Part shown: in pieces, positions 9,860-20,094 of the stretch
Layout: the number at the start of each line of letters is the position of its first letter
Position numbering within the stretch: position 1 is the stretch's first letter
Assembly: GCF_033025475.1 (NCBI RefSeq)
Contig: NZ_CP130322.1
Coordinates: 620,001 to 684,000 of the forward strand
Reading direction: 5' to 3'
Origin: Sphingomonas sp. C3-2
Lineage (GTDB): Bacteria > Pseudomonadota > Alphaproteobacteria > Sphingomonadales > Sphingomonadaceae
Length of the DNA: 64,000 nucleotides
Notes under the pieces: generated by a model
Told to the model about the DNA's origin: nothing
Seen by the model: only the letters and a program-made list of their open reading frames with translations
The model's database searches: none
Translations under genes and position numbers: made by a program

Positions 9860-11827
9860 TTATTTGCCGAGTGCCGCAACGATCTGCGGCGTGATCTTGT
9901 CGGCGGTCAGACCGAAATGGTCGTAAAGTTGTTCTGCGGGGGCCGACGCGCCAAAGCCCGTCATGCCGAAATTCAGGCCCTTGCGGCCGGTATAGCGTTC
10001 CCAGCCCATGGTCGTGCCGGCTTCGATCGAAACCAGCAGCGCGTCGTCGGGCATGATGTCCGCCTGATAGGCGTCGGACTGCGCGTCGAACAGCGACCAG
10101 CAGGGCATCGAGACGACATCGGCACCAATGCCCTGGGCTTCCAGTGTGTCGGCCACGCCCAGCGCAATCTCGACTTCCGAACCGCTGGCCATCAGCACGA
10201 CCTTGCGGCCGCCCTGTGCGGCGCGCAGGCGGTAAGCGCCCTTGGCCGACAGGTTTTCACCCGCATCGGCGCGAACCTGCGGCAGGTTCTGACGGGTCAG
10301 CGCCAGCAGCGACGGGCCGTCCGCACGGCGGAGCGCCAGTTCCCAGCACTCGGCCGTTTCGATCGTGTCGGCGGGGCGATAGGTGTCGAGCCCAGGGATC
10401 AGGCGCAGCGACATCACATGCTCGATCGGCTGGTGGGTCGGGCCATCTTCGCCAAGCCCGATCGAATCGTGCGTCATGACATAGACGGCGCGCGTCTGCT
10501 GCAGCGCCGACAGGCGGATCGCGGCGCGGCAATAGTCGGAGAAGACAAGGAAGGTGCCGCCATAAGGAATGACGCCGCCGTGCAGCGCCATGCCGTTCAT
10601 CGCAGCCGCCATGCCGAACTCGCGAATGCCGTAATAGACATAACGGCCCGAATAATCGGCGCTGGTGAGCGGGCCGGTGGCCTTGGTCTTGGTGTTGTTC
10701 GAACCGGTAAGGTCGGCCGAACCGCCAATGGTTTCGGGAAGCTGATCGTTGATCGCTTCCAGCACCATTTCCGATGCCTTGCGCGTCGCCACCTTCTTGG
10801 GGTCGGCGATCAGCGCGGCCTTATAAGCGTCGAGCGAGAAATCGGCGGGCAGGTCGCCGGCCATGCGGCGATTGAATTCGGCGCCCTTGTCGCTTGCAGC
10901 AACGCGCGCAGCCCAGGCGGCGTGCGTTTCGGCACCGCGCGCACCGGCCTTTTCCCATTCGGCGCGGATATCGGCGGGCACGTCGAAGGGGGCGTGCGTC
11001 CAGCCAAGCTCGGCGCGGGCGGCGGCGATTTCGTCGGCGCCCAGCGGGCTGCCATGCGTGGCCGAGGTGCCCTGCTTGTTGGGCGCCCCCTTGCCGATGA
11101 TCGTGCGGCACGCAACGAGCGTCGGACGCGTATCGGCAACGGCTTCATCAAGCGCGCGGGCGATGTCGGCAAAGTCATGGCCGTCGCACGAAACGACATG
11201 CCAGCCAGTGGCTGCATAACGCGCCTTCACGTCTTCGCTGGTCGACAGATCGGTCGCGCCGTCGATGGTGATGCGGTTGTCGTCCCACAGAACGATCAGG
11301 CGGCCGAGGCCCAGATGGCCGGCCAGGCCGATCGCTTCGTGGTTGATGCCTTCCATGAGGCAGCCGTCACCGGCAATCACCCAGGTGCGGTGGTCGACGA
11401 TATCGTCACCGAACACGGCGTTCAGGTGACGCTCGGCAACCGCCATGCCCACTGCGGTGGCAAGCCCCTGCCCCAGCGGACCGGTGGTGGTTTCAATGCC
11501 GGCCAGTTCGAAATTCTCGGGGTGCCCGGCGCAGGGGCTGCCCAGCTGACGGAAGTTGCGAATGTCTTCCATCGTCGGGCGCTCATAACCGGTCAGGTTG
11601 AGCAGCGCATAAATCAGCATCGAGCCATGGCCGGCCGACAGCACAAACCGGTCGCGGTCGTGCCACTTCGGCGCCTTTGCGTCGAACTTCAGATAGTTGG
11701 TGAAAAGGACGGTCGCCACATCGGCCATGCCCATCGGCATGCCGGGGTGTCCCGAGTTCGCAGCCTGAACGGCATCCATCGACAGCGCCCGAATGGCGTT
11801 GGCGAGATCATTGGGCGTTACGGTCAT
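9860..11827 (-). CDS. tkt: Transketolase
   Basis: This thiamine-diphosphate enzyme of the non-oxidative pentose phosphate pathway moves two-carbon ketol groups between sugar phosphates. The protein has 655 residues, the normal length. Visible motifs are [13 protein letters not shown] near residue 25, [14 protein letters not shown], the ThDP/Mg-binding [13 protein letters not shown], and in the pyrimidine domain [19 protein letters not shown]. The open frame continues upstream, but [18 protein letters not shown] at 11827 is the family start, with GGGGAA upstream. It leads the tkt-gap-pgk-VOC-fba run and faces zapA divergently. Confidence 0.97.
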   Translation of the reverse strand: MTVTPNDLANAIRALSMDAVQAANSGHPGMPMGMADVATVLFTNYLKFDAKAPKWHDRDRFVLSAGHGSMLIYALLNLTGYERPTMEDIRNFRQLGSPCAGHPENFELAGIETTTGPLGQGLATAVGMAVAERHLNAVFGDDIVDHRTWVIAGDGCLMEGINHEAIGLAGHLGLGRLIVLWDDNRITIDGATDLSTSEDVKARYAATGWHVVSCDGHDFADIARALDEAVADTRPTLVACRTIIGKGAPNKQGTSATHGSPLGADEIAAARAELGWTHAPFDVPADIRAEWEKAGARGAETHAAWAARVAASDKGAEFNRRMAGDLPADFSLDAYKAALIADPKKVATRKASEMVLEAINDQLPETIGGSADLTGSNNTKTKATGPLTSADYSGRYVYYGIREFGMAAAMNGMALHGGVIPYGGTFLVFSDYCRAAIRLSALQQTRAVYVMTHDSIGLGEDGPTHQPIEHVMSLRLIPGLDTYRPADTIETAECWELALRRADGPSLLALTRQNLPQVRADAGENLSAKGAYRLRAAQGGRKVVLMASGSEVEIALGVADTLEAQGIGADVVSMPCWSLFDAQSDAYQADIMPDDALLVSIEAGTTMGWERYTGRKGLNFGMTGFGASAPAEQLYDHFGLTADKITPQIVAALGK

Positions 11828-11983
11828 CGTTTTCCCCGGTAGTACGGCAATATTCGGCAAGCGCGAACGCGAGTCGCGAACGCGCGCGTTCCTTTGTCCC
11901 GTGGGGGACATAACGTCAACCTTGGCGGGGAAAACCACCGCTTCGGGGTTGCCCGCCGCGCCATCCATGCTATTCCGCCCCTT

Positions 11984-12199
11984 ATGTCAGAAGAGGGACT
12001 TGTCCTCGCCATCGAGCGGCTTGAACGCGCCTTGTCGAGAGTGGAAGCAGCAGCCGATCGCCCCGCGCCAGTGACAGACAACAATGGCGCGCACGCAGCG
12101 GAAGAAGCACTGCTTTCGCTCCAGCATCGTCACGACCATCTTAAACAACAGGTGGATAACGTGATCGGCGCGCTGGACCGGCTGATCGAAAAGGGCTGA
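11984..12199 (+). CDS. Small coiled-coil protein upstream of zapA
   Basis: This is a 71-residue protein starting MSEEGLVLAIERLERALSRVE at an ATG at 11984. It has two heptad-rich helices (about 5-23 and 42-69) joined by a short charged linker; no membrane segment or signal is seen. It ends four bases before zapA, so the two are probably co-transcribed. Position and coiled-coil content suggest a ZapB-like or ZapA-partner role in cell division. That is inference from context; I do not recognise a named family. Confidence 0.7.
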   Translation: MSEEGLVLAIERLERALSRVEAAADRPAPVTDNNGAHAAEEALLSLQHRHDHLKQQVDNVIGALDRLIEKG

Positions 12200-12203
12200 A
12201 ACC

Positions 12204-12554
12204 ATGGCGGAAGTAACCATCCAAATCGCAGGGCGCGATCATACGGTGTGGTGCCGCGATGGCGGCGAAGAGCATCTGCGCGATATTGCTCGCCTGGTCG
12301 ATGCCAAGGCGCAGGACGTCCAGCGCGCCGTGGGCGGCGTCAACGAAACGCGCCAGTTCCTGCTGGCCGCAATCCTGCTGGCTGACGAACTGAACGACCT
12401 CAAGAAAAAAGCCGCCGCCGCCGAGGCCCCGCCCCAGGAGAGCGGCATTACGCATCAGGCGCTGCTCGAGGAATTGCCCCCGATCATCGAAAAACTCGCC
12501 GAACGGCTCGAATCCGTCGCTGAAAGGCTTGAGCAGGACGCGCCGAGCGCCTAA
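12204..12554 (+). CDS. zapA: Cell division protein ZapA
   Basis: ZapA binds FtsZ and promotes bundling of protofilaments at the division ring. The 116-residue protein shows the N-terminal domain VTIQIAGRDHTV (4-15), the central DIARLVDAKAQDV, and a long C-terminal helix from ELNDLKKK to AERLEQD for tetramerisation. It is slightly longer than E. coli ZapA, with an Ala/Pro linker near residues 70-80. It lies between a small coiled-coil gene and the 6S RNA/folate cyclo-ligase pair, the classic bacterial neighbourhood. Confidence 0.93.
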   Translation: MAEVTIQIAGRDHTVWCRDGGEEHLRDIARLVDAKAQDVQRAVGGVNETRQFLLAAILLADELNDLKKKAAAAEAPPQESGITHQALLEELPPIIEKLAERLESVAERLEQDAPSA

Positions 12555-12557
12555 ATT

Positions 12558-12715
12558 GTGTCTCGACGGGCACTGCCCGGTGCGAGCCGCATGAACATCC
12601 CTGAGGCTTTCATCATCCAAGGGGGCTGTCCCTGGTTGGGCTCTGGCCTGACACACATGGTCCCCACCTGACGTTACCGGCGTCAGAGGATATTCCGGCA
12701 AACGGCCATGGCGGT
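12558..12715 (+). ncRNA. ssrS: 6S RNA (ssrS)
   Basis: The 150-odd bases between zapA and the 5-formyltetrahydrofolate cyclo-ligase gene carry no open frame but have self-complementary structure: a GC-rich 5' arm (GGGCACTGCCC), a CCCTGAGGC...GGGGGCTGTCCC central region and a 3' hairpin CTGACG-TTACCGG-CGTCAG at about 12668-12686. This intergenic position is the conserved home of 6S RNA, which binds sigma-70 RNA polymerase in stationary phase. Ends are approximate. The call rests on synteny and structure, not on a covariance search. Confidence 0.75.
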
Positions 12716-12729
12716 CCCGTCACCGCCGC

Positions 12730-13320
12730 ATGAACAGAGCGGCACCCATGGACAAGAAGGCCCTGCGCAGCGAACTCAAAGCCCGGCGGGGCGCGTTCGC
12801 CGCCGCGCAGCCGGCCTTTCTACCCGCCGCAGCGCCCTTCGCCCTTCCCGCCCAATTCGCGGCATGGCTCGAAACCGCGCGCTGCATCGCCGGCTATATT
12901 CCGATCCAGAATGAGGCAGACCCCTTGCCGCTGCTCGCCTGCGCCGCAGCACAGGGGCACGCGACCGCCCTGCCCCATATCACCACGCGCACCGCCCCGA
13001 TGCGCTTCCTATATTGGAAACCCGGAACCGCGCTTGCCACCGGCCCAATGGGGCTCAGCCAACCCGCAGAAGGTACGGCCGAGACTGCGCCCGACATCAT
13101 CATCACCCCGCTCGTCGGATTCGACCGGCGCCTCCACAGAATCGGGTACGGCGCCGGTTTCTACGACCGCGCCTTTGCAGAATTTCCGCACGCGAAGCGG
13201 ATCGGGCTTGCATGGTCGGTTCAGGAAGTGGATGCGGTGCCCAACGATCCCTGGGACATGCAGCTCGATGCGGTGTGGACCGAAAGGGAATGGATCTACA
13301 ACGGAGACGGAAAAGCATGA
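12730..13320 (+). CDS. 5-formyltetrahydrofolate cyclo-ligase
   Basis: This enzyme (MTHFS, YgfA/Fau family) converts 5-formyl-THF to 5,10-methenyl-THF using ATP. It has 196 residues with the N-terminal basic helix KKALRSELKARRG, the substrate loop IPIQNEADPLPLL and the C-terminal signature VGFDRRLHRIGYGAGFYDR. A second ATG at 12748 (MDKKALRSEL) gives a shorter N-terminus closer to the usual family start; neither has a strong ribosome site, so the start is uncertain by six residues. The gene directly follows 6S RNA, as in many proteobacteria. Its stop overlaps the next ATG (ATGA). Confidence 0.93.
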   Translation: MNRAAPMDKKALRSELKARRGAFAAAQPAFLPAAAPFALPAQFAAWLETARCIAGYIPIQNEADPLPLLACAAAQGHATALPHITTRTAPMRFLYWKPGTALATGPMGLSQPAEGTAETAPDIIITPLVGFDRRLHRIGYGAGFYDRAFAEFPHAKRIGLAWSVQEVDAVPNDPWDMQLDAVWTEREWIYNGDGKA

Positions 13321-13514
13321 CGCCCAGTTGGCGCAAACCCTTCGGTACTTTCATGATGCTCGCGCTGATCGCGCTCTGGGCTGTGCTGATCGCCAGCCTG
13401 TCAGGCTGGATCGGCAAGGCACATATTCTGGTGCAAGCCGTTTTCTACATGATCGCTGGGATTGCCTGGATATTTCCGGTGCGGCCACTCCTGCAGTGGA
13501 TGGAAACAGGAAAG

Positions 13515-13526
<12 letters not shown>
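13317..13526 (+). CDS. DUF2842 family small membrane protein
   Basis: This is a 69-residue protein with two hydrophobic segments (about 13-33 and 38-58) and the pattern MTPSWRKPFGTF...WIFPVRPLLQWME typical of the alphaproteobacterial DUF2842 family of unknown function. Its ATG overlaps the stop of the folate cyclo-ligase gene, so it is translationally coupled. The last codons (KWRE and the TGA) run into the 3' end of a tRNA-Asp gene on the other strand, an overlap of 12 bases. Confidence 0.85.
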
Positions 13527-13591
<65 letters not shown>

Positions 13592-13613
13592 GTATAGCGG
13601 TGATGCGATCAAC

Positions 13614-13642
13614 AACAGGCACCGGAAAGAGCATGTTGTCAA
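13614..13642 (-). promoter_or_regulatory. Putative promoter of tRNA-Asp copy 1
   Basis: On the minus strand a perfect TTGACA (13637-13642) lies 46 bases before the tRNA. With a 17-base spacer the -10 position reads CCTGTT, which is poor, so only the -35 element is convincing. The second tRNA copy has a TTGACA at nearly the same distance. Confidence 0.45.
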
Positions 13643-13697
13643 ACAATCCACAGATCGTTTGTGCGACCAACTTTCCCACTGCATCGAGGCAGGAAAG

Positions 13698-13774
<77 letters not shown>

Positions 13775-13792
13775 GTTCTGCGGTGAAGCGGG

Positions 13793-13821
13793 CTCCTAAG
13801 GTAGGGTCGGAGCACTGTCAA
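13793..13821 (-). promoter_or_regulatory. Putative promoter of tRNA-Asp copy 2
   Basis: On the minus strand a perfect -35 TTGACA (13816-13821), a 17-base spacer and TAGGAG (13793-13798) lie about 20 bases before the tRNA. The -35 element is strong; the -10 is a weak match. Confidence 0.5.
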
Positions 13822-13899
13822 GCGATGGAGAAGAGGTTTTTGCAACTTATTCCGCCCCACCCCCTCTAAACCCAGAAAAATGGCACTTTTCTGCGCGCT

Positions 13900-15333
13900 T
13901 CATGATTTCAGATCCCGGGCGATCGCCTTGCGCGTCGCGGCACCATAAGGCGGTTTGAATCCCGCCAGCTTCGCCACATCTATCTTTGGCTGCCGATAAA
14001 CCGCCTTGGCGTGGCTGAATGTGCGAAATCCATCGAATCCGTGATAGCTTCCCATCCCCGACGGCCCGATCCCGCCAAAGGGCAGGTCCTCCATGGAAAC
14101 ATGGAACACCACGTCATTGACCGTCACCCCACCCGAGATGGTCCGATCCAGCACCATCCGCTCCTCCGCCGGATCGGTGCCGAAATAATATAGGCCAAGT
14201 GGCCGGTCATGCGCGTTCACATGCTCGACTACATCGTCGATGCGCGCATAACGCTTCACCGGCAGCAGCGGCCCGAAAATCTCCTCCTGCATCACCCGCA
14301 TGTCGTCGGTGACGTTCCGGAGGATATGGAGCGGCATCTTCCGCCCGTTATAGCTCCCGAAATCCTCCCCCGCCGGATTGACGATCGTCACCTCCGCCCC
14401 CTTGGCGCGCGCATCGTCGAGATAAGCGTTCAGCCGCGCGAGATGGCGGTCGTTCACAACCGATGTGTAATCGGGATTGTCGATGATCGATGGGTACAGC
14501 GCCGAGGCCGCGCCCGTCAGTTCGCGGACGACGTCGGCCTCCTTCTCCTCGGGAACCATCAGATAATCAGGCGCGAGGCAGATCTGCCCCGCATTCAGCA
14601 TCTTTCCCAATGCGATTCGCTCGGATGCCTGGGCAAGGTTCGCACTGCGCCCGATGATCGTCGGCGATTTGCCACCCAGTTCCAGCGTCACCGGCGTCAG
14701 ATTATCCGCCGCCGCATGCAGGATATGCCGCCCGATCGCGGTGGCGCCGGTGAAAAGCAGATGATCGAAGGGCAGCTCGGAAAACGCCTTGCCCGCTTCC
14801 GCGCCTCCGCTGAAACAGGCCAGCTCGCTCGCATCGAAATAGCGGGGCGTCACGGTTTCGAACAAGGTCGATACGCTGGGCGTATATTCGGATGATTTCA
14901 CCATCACGCGGTTGCCCGCCGCAAAGGCGCCCGCCACAGGCCCCATTGTCAGCTGCACGGGAAAATTCCACGGCACGATCACGCCCACCACGCCCTTGGG
15001 CTGATATTCCACGGCCGCCCGGGCCCCCAGCAACCCCAGCGGAAAATCCAGCCGCCGCTTTTCGGGGCGAGCCCAGTGCTCGACCTGCTTCAGCGTCGAT
15101 TTGAGCGTCCGGATCGATGCGGTGATGTCGGTCATCATCGATTGTTCGCGGCTGCGGTGGCCAAAATCCTCGGACATCGCGTCGCAAAAGGCCTCGGCAT
15201 TGTCGACAAGCATCGCGACCGCGCGTTTCAGCCGGTCCTTGCGGATCGAGGTTCCAACGGGCAGCTCCGCCATGAAGGCGGCGCGCTGCGTCTCCAGCAC
15301 CGTCCGCATGTCCAAAAGGCTCGCATCCGTCAC
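13900..15333 (-). CDS. Coniferyl-aldehyde-dehydrogenase-type aldehyde dehydrogenase
   Basis: This is a 477-residue NAD(P)-dependent aldehyde dehydrogenase. The fold motifs are VGVIVPWNFPVQL near 115-127, the general-base glutamate in LELGGKSP, the catalytic cysteine in NAGQICLAPDY, and EEIFGPLLPV. Short length, the APDY after the cysteine and an HVSMEDLPFGGIGPSGMGSYHG ending (in two conserved blocks) place it with the CalB-like class that oxidises aromatic or long-chain aldehydes. It starts at a GTG (15333). It follows the prepilin peptidase gene after 63 bp at the tail of the liu-type gene run; a functional link is uncertain. Confidence 0.85.
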   Translation of the reverse strand: MTDASLLDMRTVLETQRAAFMAELPVGTSIRKDRLKRAVAMLVDNAEAFCDAMSEDFGHRSREQSMMTDITASIRTLKSTLKQVEHWARPEKRRLDFPLGLLGARAAVEYQPKGVVGVIVPWNFPVQLTMGPVAGAFAAGNRVMVKSSEYTPSVSTLFETVTPRYFDASELACFSGGAEAGKAFSELPFDHLLFTGATAIGRHILHAAADNLTPVTLELGGKSPTIIGRSANLAQASERIALGKMLNAGQICLAPDYLMVPEEKEADVVRELTGAASALYPSIIDNPDYTSVVNDRHLARLNAYLDDARAKGAEVTIVNPAGEDFGSYNGRKMPLHILRNVTDDMRVMQEEIFGPLLPVKRYARIDDVVEHVNAHDRPLGLYYFGTDPAEERMVLDRTISGGVTVNDVVFHVSMEDLPFGGIGPSGMGSYHGFDGFRTFSHAKAVYRQPKIDVAKLAGFKPPYGAATRKAIARDLKS

Positions 15334-15396
15334 TGCGCCGTCTCCCGCAATTCGCTTTGCGGCGAAACCTATCCGTAATGATCGCGGCTTGTCGAC

Positions 15397-16164
15397 TCAG
15401 ATGTAAGCAAGGCCGATCACGCCGCCTGCCGACAATATCCAGAGCGGCCAGGCCGCAACAGCCATCATCGCGCCCAGCGGCACCTGCGCGTCGGCCGCAA
15501 GCGCCACCCCGCGCGCGCGGGTGGCCAGCGCGTATAACAGCCCGATCAGGCTCGCGACGAGGAGCACCATGGGCAGCAATTGCCAACCCAGCCATGCGCC
15601 AATGGCGCCCAGCATCTTGGGATCGCCGCCCCCCAGCCCTTCGCGTCCGCGCAGGCGCCTATAGGCCCATGCAAGAAGCGCCAGCACGCCATAGCCGGCC
15701 GCAGCCCCGATCACACTGTCGGCTAGCGCAGGGCCATGCCCCATCAGCGCGACGAGGAGCCCCACGGCCAGCAGCGGCAGGGTCAGCAAATCCGGCACCC
15801 AGAAATGGCGCATGTCGAGCGCCGCGAGTGCAATCAGGACAAGGCCAAACGCCATGCCCGCCACCCCGCCCCATCCGGGAACCACAAAAAGCGCCGTGGC
15901 GCCGACCAGCGTGGCCGCCAACTCAATCAGGAAATGCGCGGGGTCGATGGCCGTGCTGCAACGGCGGCACCGGCCGCGCTGGACGATGAAGCTCATGAGC
16001 GGTACCAGCTCACCCACGCCCAAAATATGGCCGCACTGCTCGCAGACCGAGCGCCCCCTGACAACCGACCGCCCCTGCGGCCAGCGCATCACCAGATTGG
16101 CGACGAAGCTTCCCAACACCGCGCCCGCCCCTGCGCCCAGAAGCGGGAGGATCAGCTCATTCAC
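15397..16164 (-). CDS. Prepilin peptidase (A24 family)
   Basis: This 255-residue integral membrane aspartic protease would process type IV prepilin or type II secretion pseudopilin leaders. It has an N-terminal hydrophobic segment, the cytoplasmic zinc-type CEQCGH...CRRC pairs (about 41-69), and several transmembrane helices. The two catalytic aspartates are likely in ALDMRHFWVPD and GGGDPKML (the usual GxGDxK). Its ATG overlaps the end of the CitE-like gene by eight bases, an unexpected companion for a catabolic operon. No pilin genes lie in this window. Confidence 0.88.
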   Translation of the reverse strand: MNELILPLLGAGAGAVLGSFVANLVMRWPQGRSVVRGRSVCEQCGHILGVGELVPLMSFIVQRGRCRRCSTAIDPAHFLIELAATLVGATALFVVPGWGGVAGMAFGLVLIALAALDMRHFWVPDLLTLPLLAVGLLVALMGHGPALADSVIGAAAGYGVLALLAWAYRRLRGREGLGGGDPKMLGAIGAWLGWQLLPMVLLVASLIGLLYALATRARGVALAADAQVPLGAMMAVAAWPLWILSAGGVIGLAYI

Positions 16165-17002
16165 CGGCGCTCGCCAGTATCCGTTCTGCCTGTTTCACAT
16201 GCGGCCGGTCGATCATCTTGCCGTCCAATGACAGCGCCCCGGCATCAGGATTTTCGGCAAAGGCCGCGATCACCGCACGGGCATGTGCGATCTCGTCCGC
16301 GCTCGGGGTAAAGGCCGTGTTGATCACCGGCACCTGCGCCGGATGGATCGCCATCATGCCGGTAAATCCATCCCGGCGCGCCCGGGCGGCATAAGCGCCC
16401 AGTCCCTCCAGATCGCGAAACGCCGGATAGACCGTTTCGATCGGTGCCACGCCCGCCGCCGCCGCGCCGAATAACGTGAGCGACCGCGCCAGCGCATAGG
16501 GCGCGGTATAGCTGCCATCTTCCTCGCGCGAGGTCGCGGCGCCGATCGCCGCAGGCAGATCCTCCGCACCCCAGGTCAGCCCGATCAGCCGGTTGGTCAC
16601 GCCGCCATAGGTGCCAAGCTGGAACATCGCTGCGGGCGTTTCGGTGGCGATGGGCAGGATGCCCGTATCCCTTGCCCCCGCCCAGTCGAGCTTCGCATCG
16701 AGCGCTTTGAGCGATGCCCTCCCTTCCGCCTTGGGCAGCATGATCGCATCGGGAAGCCCCGGCAGCACCGCCGCCAGATCCTCGTCGATCATCCCGCTGT
16801 CGAGCGGATTGACGCGCACGACCAAAGGCACCTCGCGGGGCTGCGTCAGAAAATCGGCCACAGCGCTGCGCGCCCCCGCCTTTTGCGACAGCGCAACCGC
16901 ATCCTCAAGGTCGAGGATCAACGCATCAGCACCTGTCGTCAGCGCCTTTGCCATGCGATCGGGGCGATCGCCGGGGACGAACAACAGTGAACGCAACCGC
17001 AT
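16157..17002 (-). CDS. CitE-like CoA-ester lyase (HpcH/HpaI family)
   Basis: This is a 281-residue TIM-barrel Mg-dependent lyase of the CitE/CLYBL group: LRSLLFVPGDRPDRM at the N-terminus, LILDLEDAV with the acidic metal site, VRVNPLDSG, a second acidic site at IATETPAAMFQLG and TWGAEDLPAAIG. It sits two bases after the MaoC gene in a liu-type operon that lacks a recognisable HMG-CoA lyase. In Mycobacterium tuberculosis a CitE-like protein of the equivalent leucine locus (Rv2498c) is, as I recall, reported to cleave HMG-CoA-type and citramalyl-CoA substrates. By analogy this may be the missing lyase. That role is inference. Confidence 0.85.
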   Translation of the reverse strand: MRLRSLLFVPGDRPDRMAKALTTGADALILDLEDAVALSQKAGARSAVADFLTQPREVPLVVRVNPLDSGMIDEDLAAVLPGLPDAIMLPKAEGRASLKALDAKLDWAGARDTGILPIATETPAAMFQLGTYGGVTNRLIGLTWGAEDLPAAIGAATSREEDGSYTAPYALARSLTLFGAAAAGVAPIETVYPAFRDLEGLGAYAARARRDGFTGMMAIHPAQVPVINTAFTPSADEIAHARAVIAAFAENPDAGALSLDGKMIDRPHVKQAERILASAGE

Positions 17003-17003
17003 C

Positions 17004-17453
17004 TCAGGGCCTTTTCTTCAACAGCGCCATGCGCAGGCACGAACAGACATCCTGATCGCGCTGGTTGCGCATCACATGGCGGAAGGTGACGATGCCCGCA
17101 TCGGGCCGCGACCGGCTTTCGCGCAGTTCGACGATCTCGGTCTCGGCGCGCAGCGTGTCGCCGATGAAGACTGGGTTGGGCATCACCGTCTTGTCGTAGC
17201 CAAGATTGGCAATGAGCGTCCCCAGCGTCGTATCCCCCACCGAAATGCCGATCATCAGCGAAAAGGTGAAGGTGCCATTGACGAGGATACGGCCGAATTC
17301 GCTGGCCTTCGCGGCCTCCGCATCCAGGTGCAGCGGCTGCGGATTATGCGTCATCGTCGAGAACAGCAGATTGTCCGTCTCGGTAACGGTGCGCCGCAGT
17401 TCATGCTCGATCCGGTCGCCCAACCGCCATTCGTCGAAAAACCGCCCTGCCAT
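17004..17453 (-). CDS. MaoC-family hydratase
   Basis: This is a 149-residue hot-dog-fold protein of the MaoC/(R)-specific enoyl-CoA hydratase group: FDEWRLGDRIEHELRRTVTETD, then FSTMTHNPQPLHLD, then GRILVNGTF. The hydratase-2 signature normally has Gly-Asp before Asn-Pro-x-His; here the aspartate position reads Asn while the histidine of PLH is kept. It lies one base after the SDR gene and two before CitE-like. In this operon it may hydrate 3-methylglutaconyl-CoA in place of the usual crotonase LiuC. That assignment is inferred from context. Confidence 0.82.
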   Translation of the reverse strand: MAGRFFDEWRLGDRIEHELRRTVTETDNLLFSTMTHNPQPLHLDAEAAKASEFGRILVNGTFTFSLMIGISVGDTTLGTLIANLGYDKTVMPNPVFIGDTLRAETEIVELRESRSRPDAGIVTFRHVMRNQRDQDVCSCLRMALLKKRP

Positions 17454-18232
<779 letters not shown>

Positions 18233-18236
<4 letters not shown>

Positions 18237-20089
18237 CGCGTCTCTCCCTGTTCGGCCCGCGCGATGCGCACGAGCAGCGCGCCTTCGGACACCTGCCCGC
18301 CGGACACGGCGTTCAGTTCCTCGACGATGCCATCAAATGGGGCGACGAGGCTATGCTCCATCTTCATCGCCTCGAGCGTGACGAGCTTCTGCCCCTTGGT
18401 CACACTCGCCCCTGCCGCAACATCCACGGCGATGATACGGCCGGGCATGGGGGACAATATCGTGCCATCGGCCACGCCGCCTGCTCCCGCGCCATCGGCG
18501 CGGAATGGCCGCAACTGCCACACCGTGCCGCTCTCGGCGAACAGCATTGAGGAAACCGGCGCATCCGCGCCAACACCTTCCAGCGTAACCTCCACCGCGT
18601 TCCCATCAAGCAGAAACGCCGCCTGCCGCCGCGCTGGCGCGTTGAGACGGAAACCGGAGAAGGGCGAACGGGGCACGATCTGCATCGCCGCGCGCGTCAA
18701 CGCCTCTCCCGAAGGCTGCGGCGCAACCGTCATCTCATCGCCCTCGCGCGCGATCAGCCCGGTGTCGACGGTCCCGGCCGCGAAATCAGGGTGTGCCAGC
18801 GCCTGGATCAGAAACGCGGCGTTGGTGCGTACGGGCCACACCGCGCTATCCTCCAGCATATCCGACAGCAGTTCGCGCGCCTCGTCGCGGTTATCGCCAT
18901 GCGCGATCAGCTTGGCGATCATCGGATCGTAAAAGGGCGAAACCTCGGCGCCCTCATACACGCCGGTATCGATCCGCCCGCCCAGCCCTTCACCCAGCTG
19001 GAACAGCTCGAGCCGGCCGATGCTCGGCAGGAACCCCTTGGCCGGATCTTCGGCATAAAGCCGCGCTTCCATCGCCCAGCCCTCGATCGAAAGCTCGTCC
19101 TGCTGGCAGGGAAGCGGTTCGCCAGCGGCCACGCGCAGCTGCCATTCAACCAGATCCTGCCCGGTGATTTCCTCGGTCACGGGATGCTCGACCTGAAGCC
19201 GCGTGTTCATTTCCATGAACCAGATGCGGTCGGCCCGCAGCCCGTCCGACGCATCCGCGATGAACTCGATCGTCCCCGCACCGACATAGTCGACGGCTTT
19301 CGCCGCGCGGACGGCCGCCGCGCAGATCGCCTGCCGCGTCGCCTCATCCATGCCCGGCGCGGGCGCCTCCTCGATCACCTTCTGGTGGCGCCGCTGGAGC
19401 GAGCAATCCCGCTCGAACAGGTGGGCGATATTGCCGTGCGTATCGCCGAAAACCTGCACCTCGATATGGCGCGGGCTGAGGATGTATTTCTCGATCAGCA
19501 CGCGGTCATCGCCAAAGGACGAAGCCGCCTCGCGCTTGCAGGAGATGAGCGCGTCCGCAAAATCCTCGGGCGCATCCACGCGGCGCATGCCCTTGCCGCC
19601 GCCGCCCGCCACCGCCTTGATCAGCACGGGATAGCCGATCGCATCGGCTTCGGTCTTCAGTCGCTCGGGGTTCTGGTCCTCGCCCAGATAGCCGGGGGTC
19701 ACCGGAACGCCGGCATCCGCCATCAGCTTCTTGGCCGCGTCCTTCAGCCCCATCGCGGTGATGCTCGACGGCTTGGGGCCAACCCAGATCAGGCCGGCGT
19801 CGATCACCGCCTGCGCGAATGTCGCATTTTCCGACAGGAAACCGTAACCGGGGTGGATCGCCTCGGCGCCGGTCGCCTTGGCGGCGGCAATGATGTTTTC
19901 GCCGATCAGATAGGATTCGCGCGCCGGCGACGGGCCGATATGCACGGCCTCATCGGCTTCACGGACATGGAGCGCCCTCGCGTCGGCGTCCGAATAAACC
20001 GCAACCGTACGGATACCCATGTCGCGGGCGGTACGAATGATGCGGCAGGCGATCTCGCCACGATTGGCGATGAGGAGGGATTGGATCAT
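18233..20089 (-). CDS. liuD: Methylcrotonyl-CoA carboxylase-type alpha subunit (biotin carboxylase + BCCP)
   Basis: This 618-residue biotin-dependent carboxylase subunit carries a biotin carboxylase half and a C-terminal biotin carrier. It starts MIQSLLIANRGEIACRI. The ATP-grasp loop reads AVAGGGGKGMRRV, followed by the catalytic region FMEMNTRLQVEHPVTE. The biotin acceptor LEAMKMEH lies about 35 residues from the end. It pairs with the carboxyltransferase gene five bases upstream. With isovaleryl-CoA dehydrogenase in the same run, 3-methylcrotonyl-CoA is the likely substrate; a propionyl- or geranyl-CoA specificity cannot be excluded by eye. Confidence 0.92.
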
Positions 20090-20094
20090 CGCAA

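Noticed and set aside
11894-11907. Inverted repeat GTCCC-GTGG-GGGAC in the tkt/zapA divergent region
   Set aside because: The arms are only five bases and GC-rich. In this composition such repeats are expected by chance, and no regulator is linked to it.
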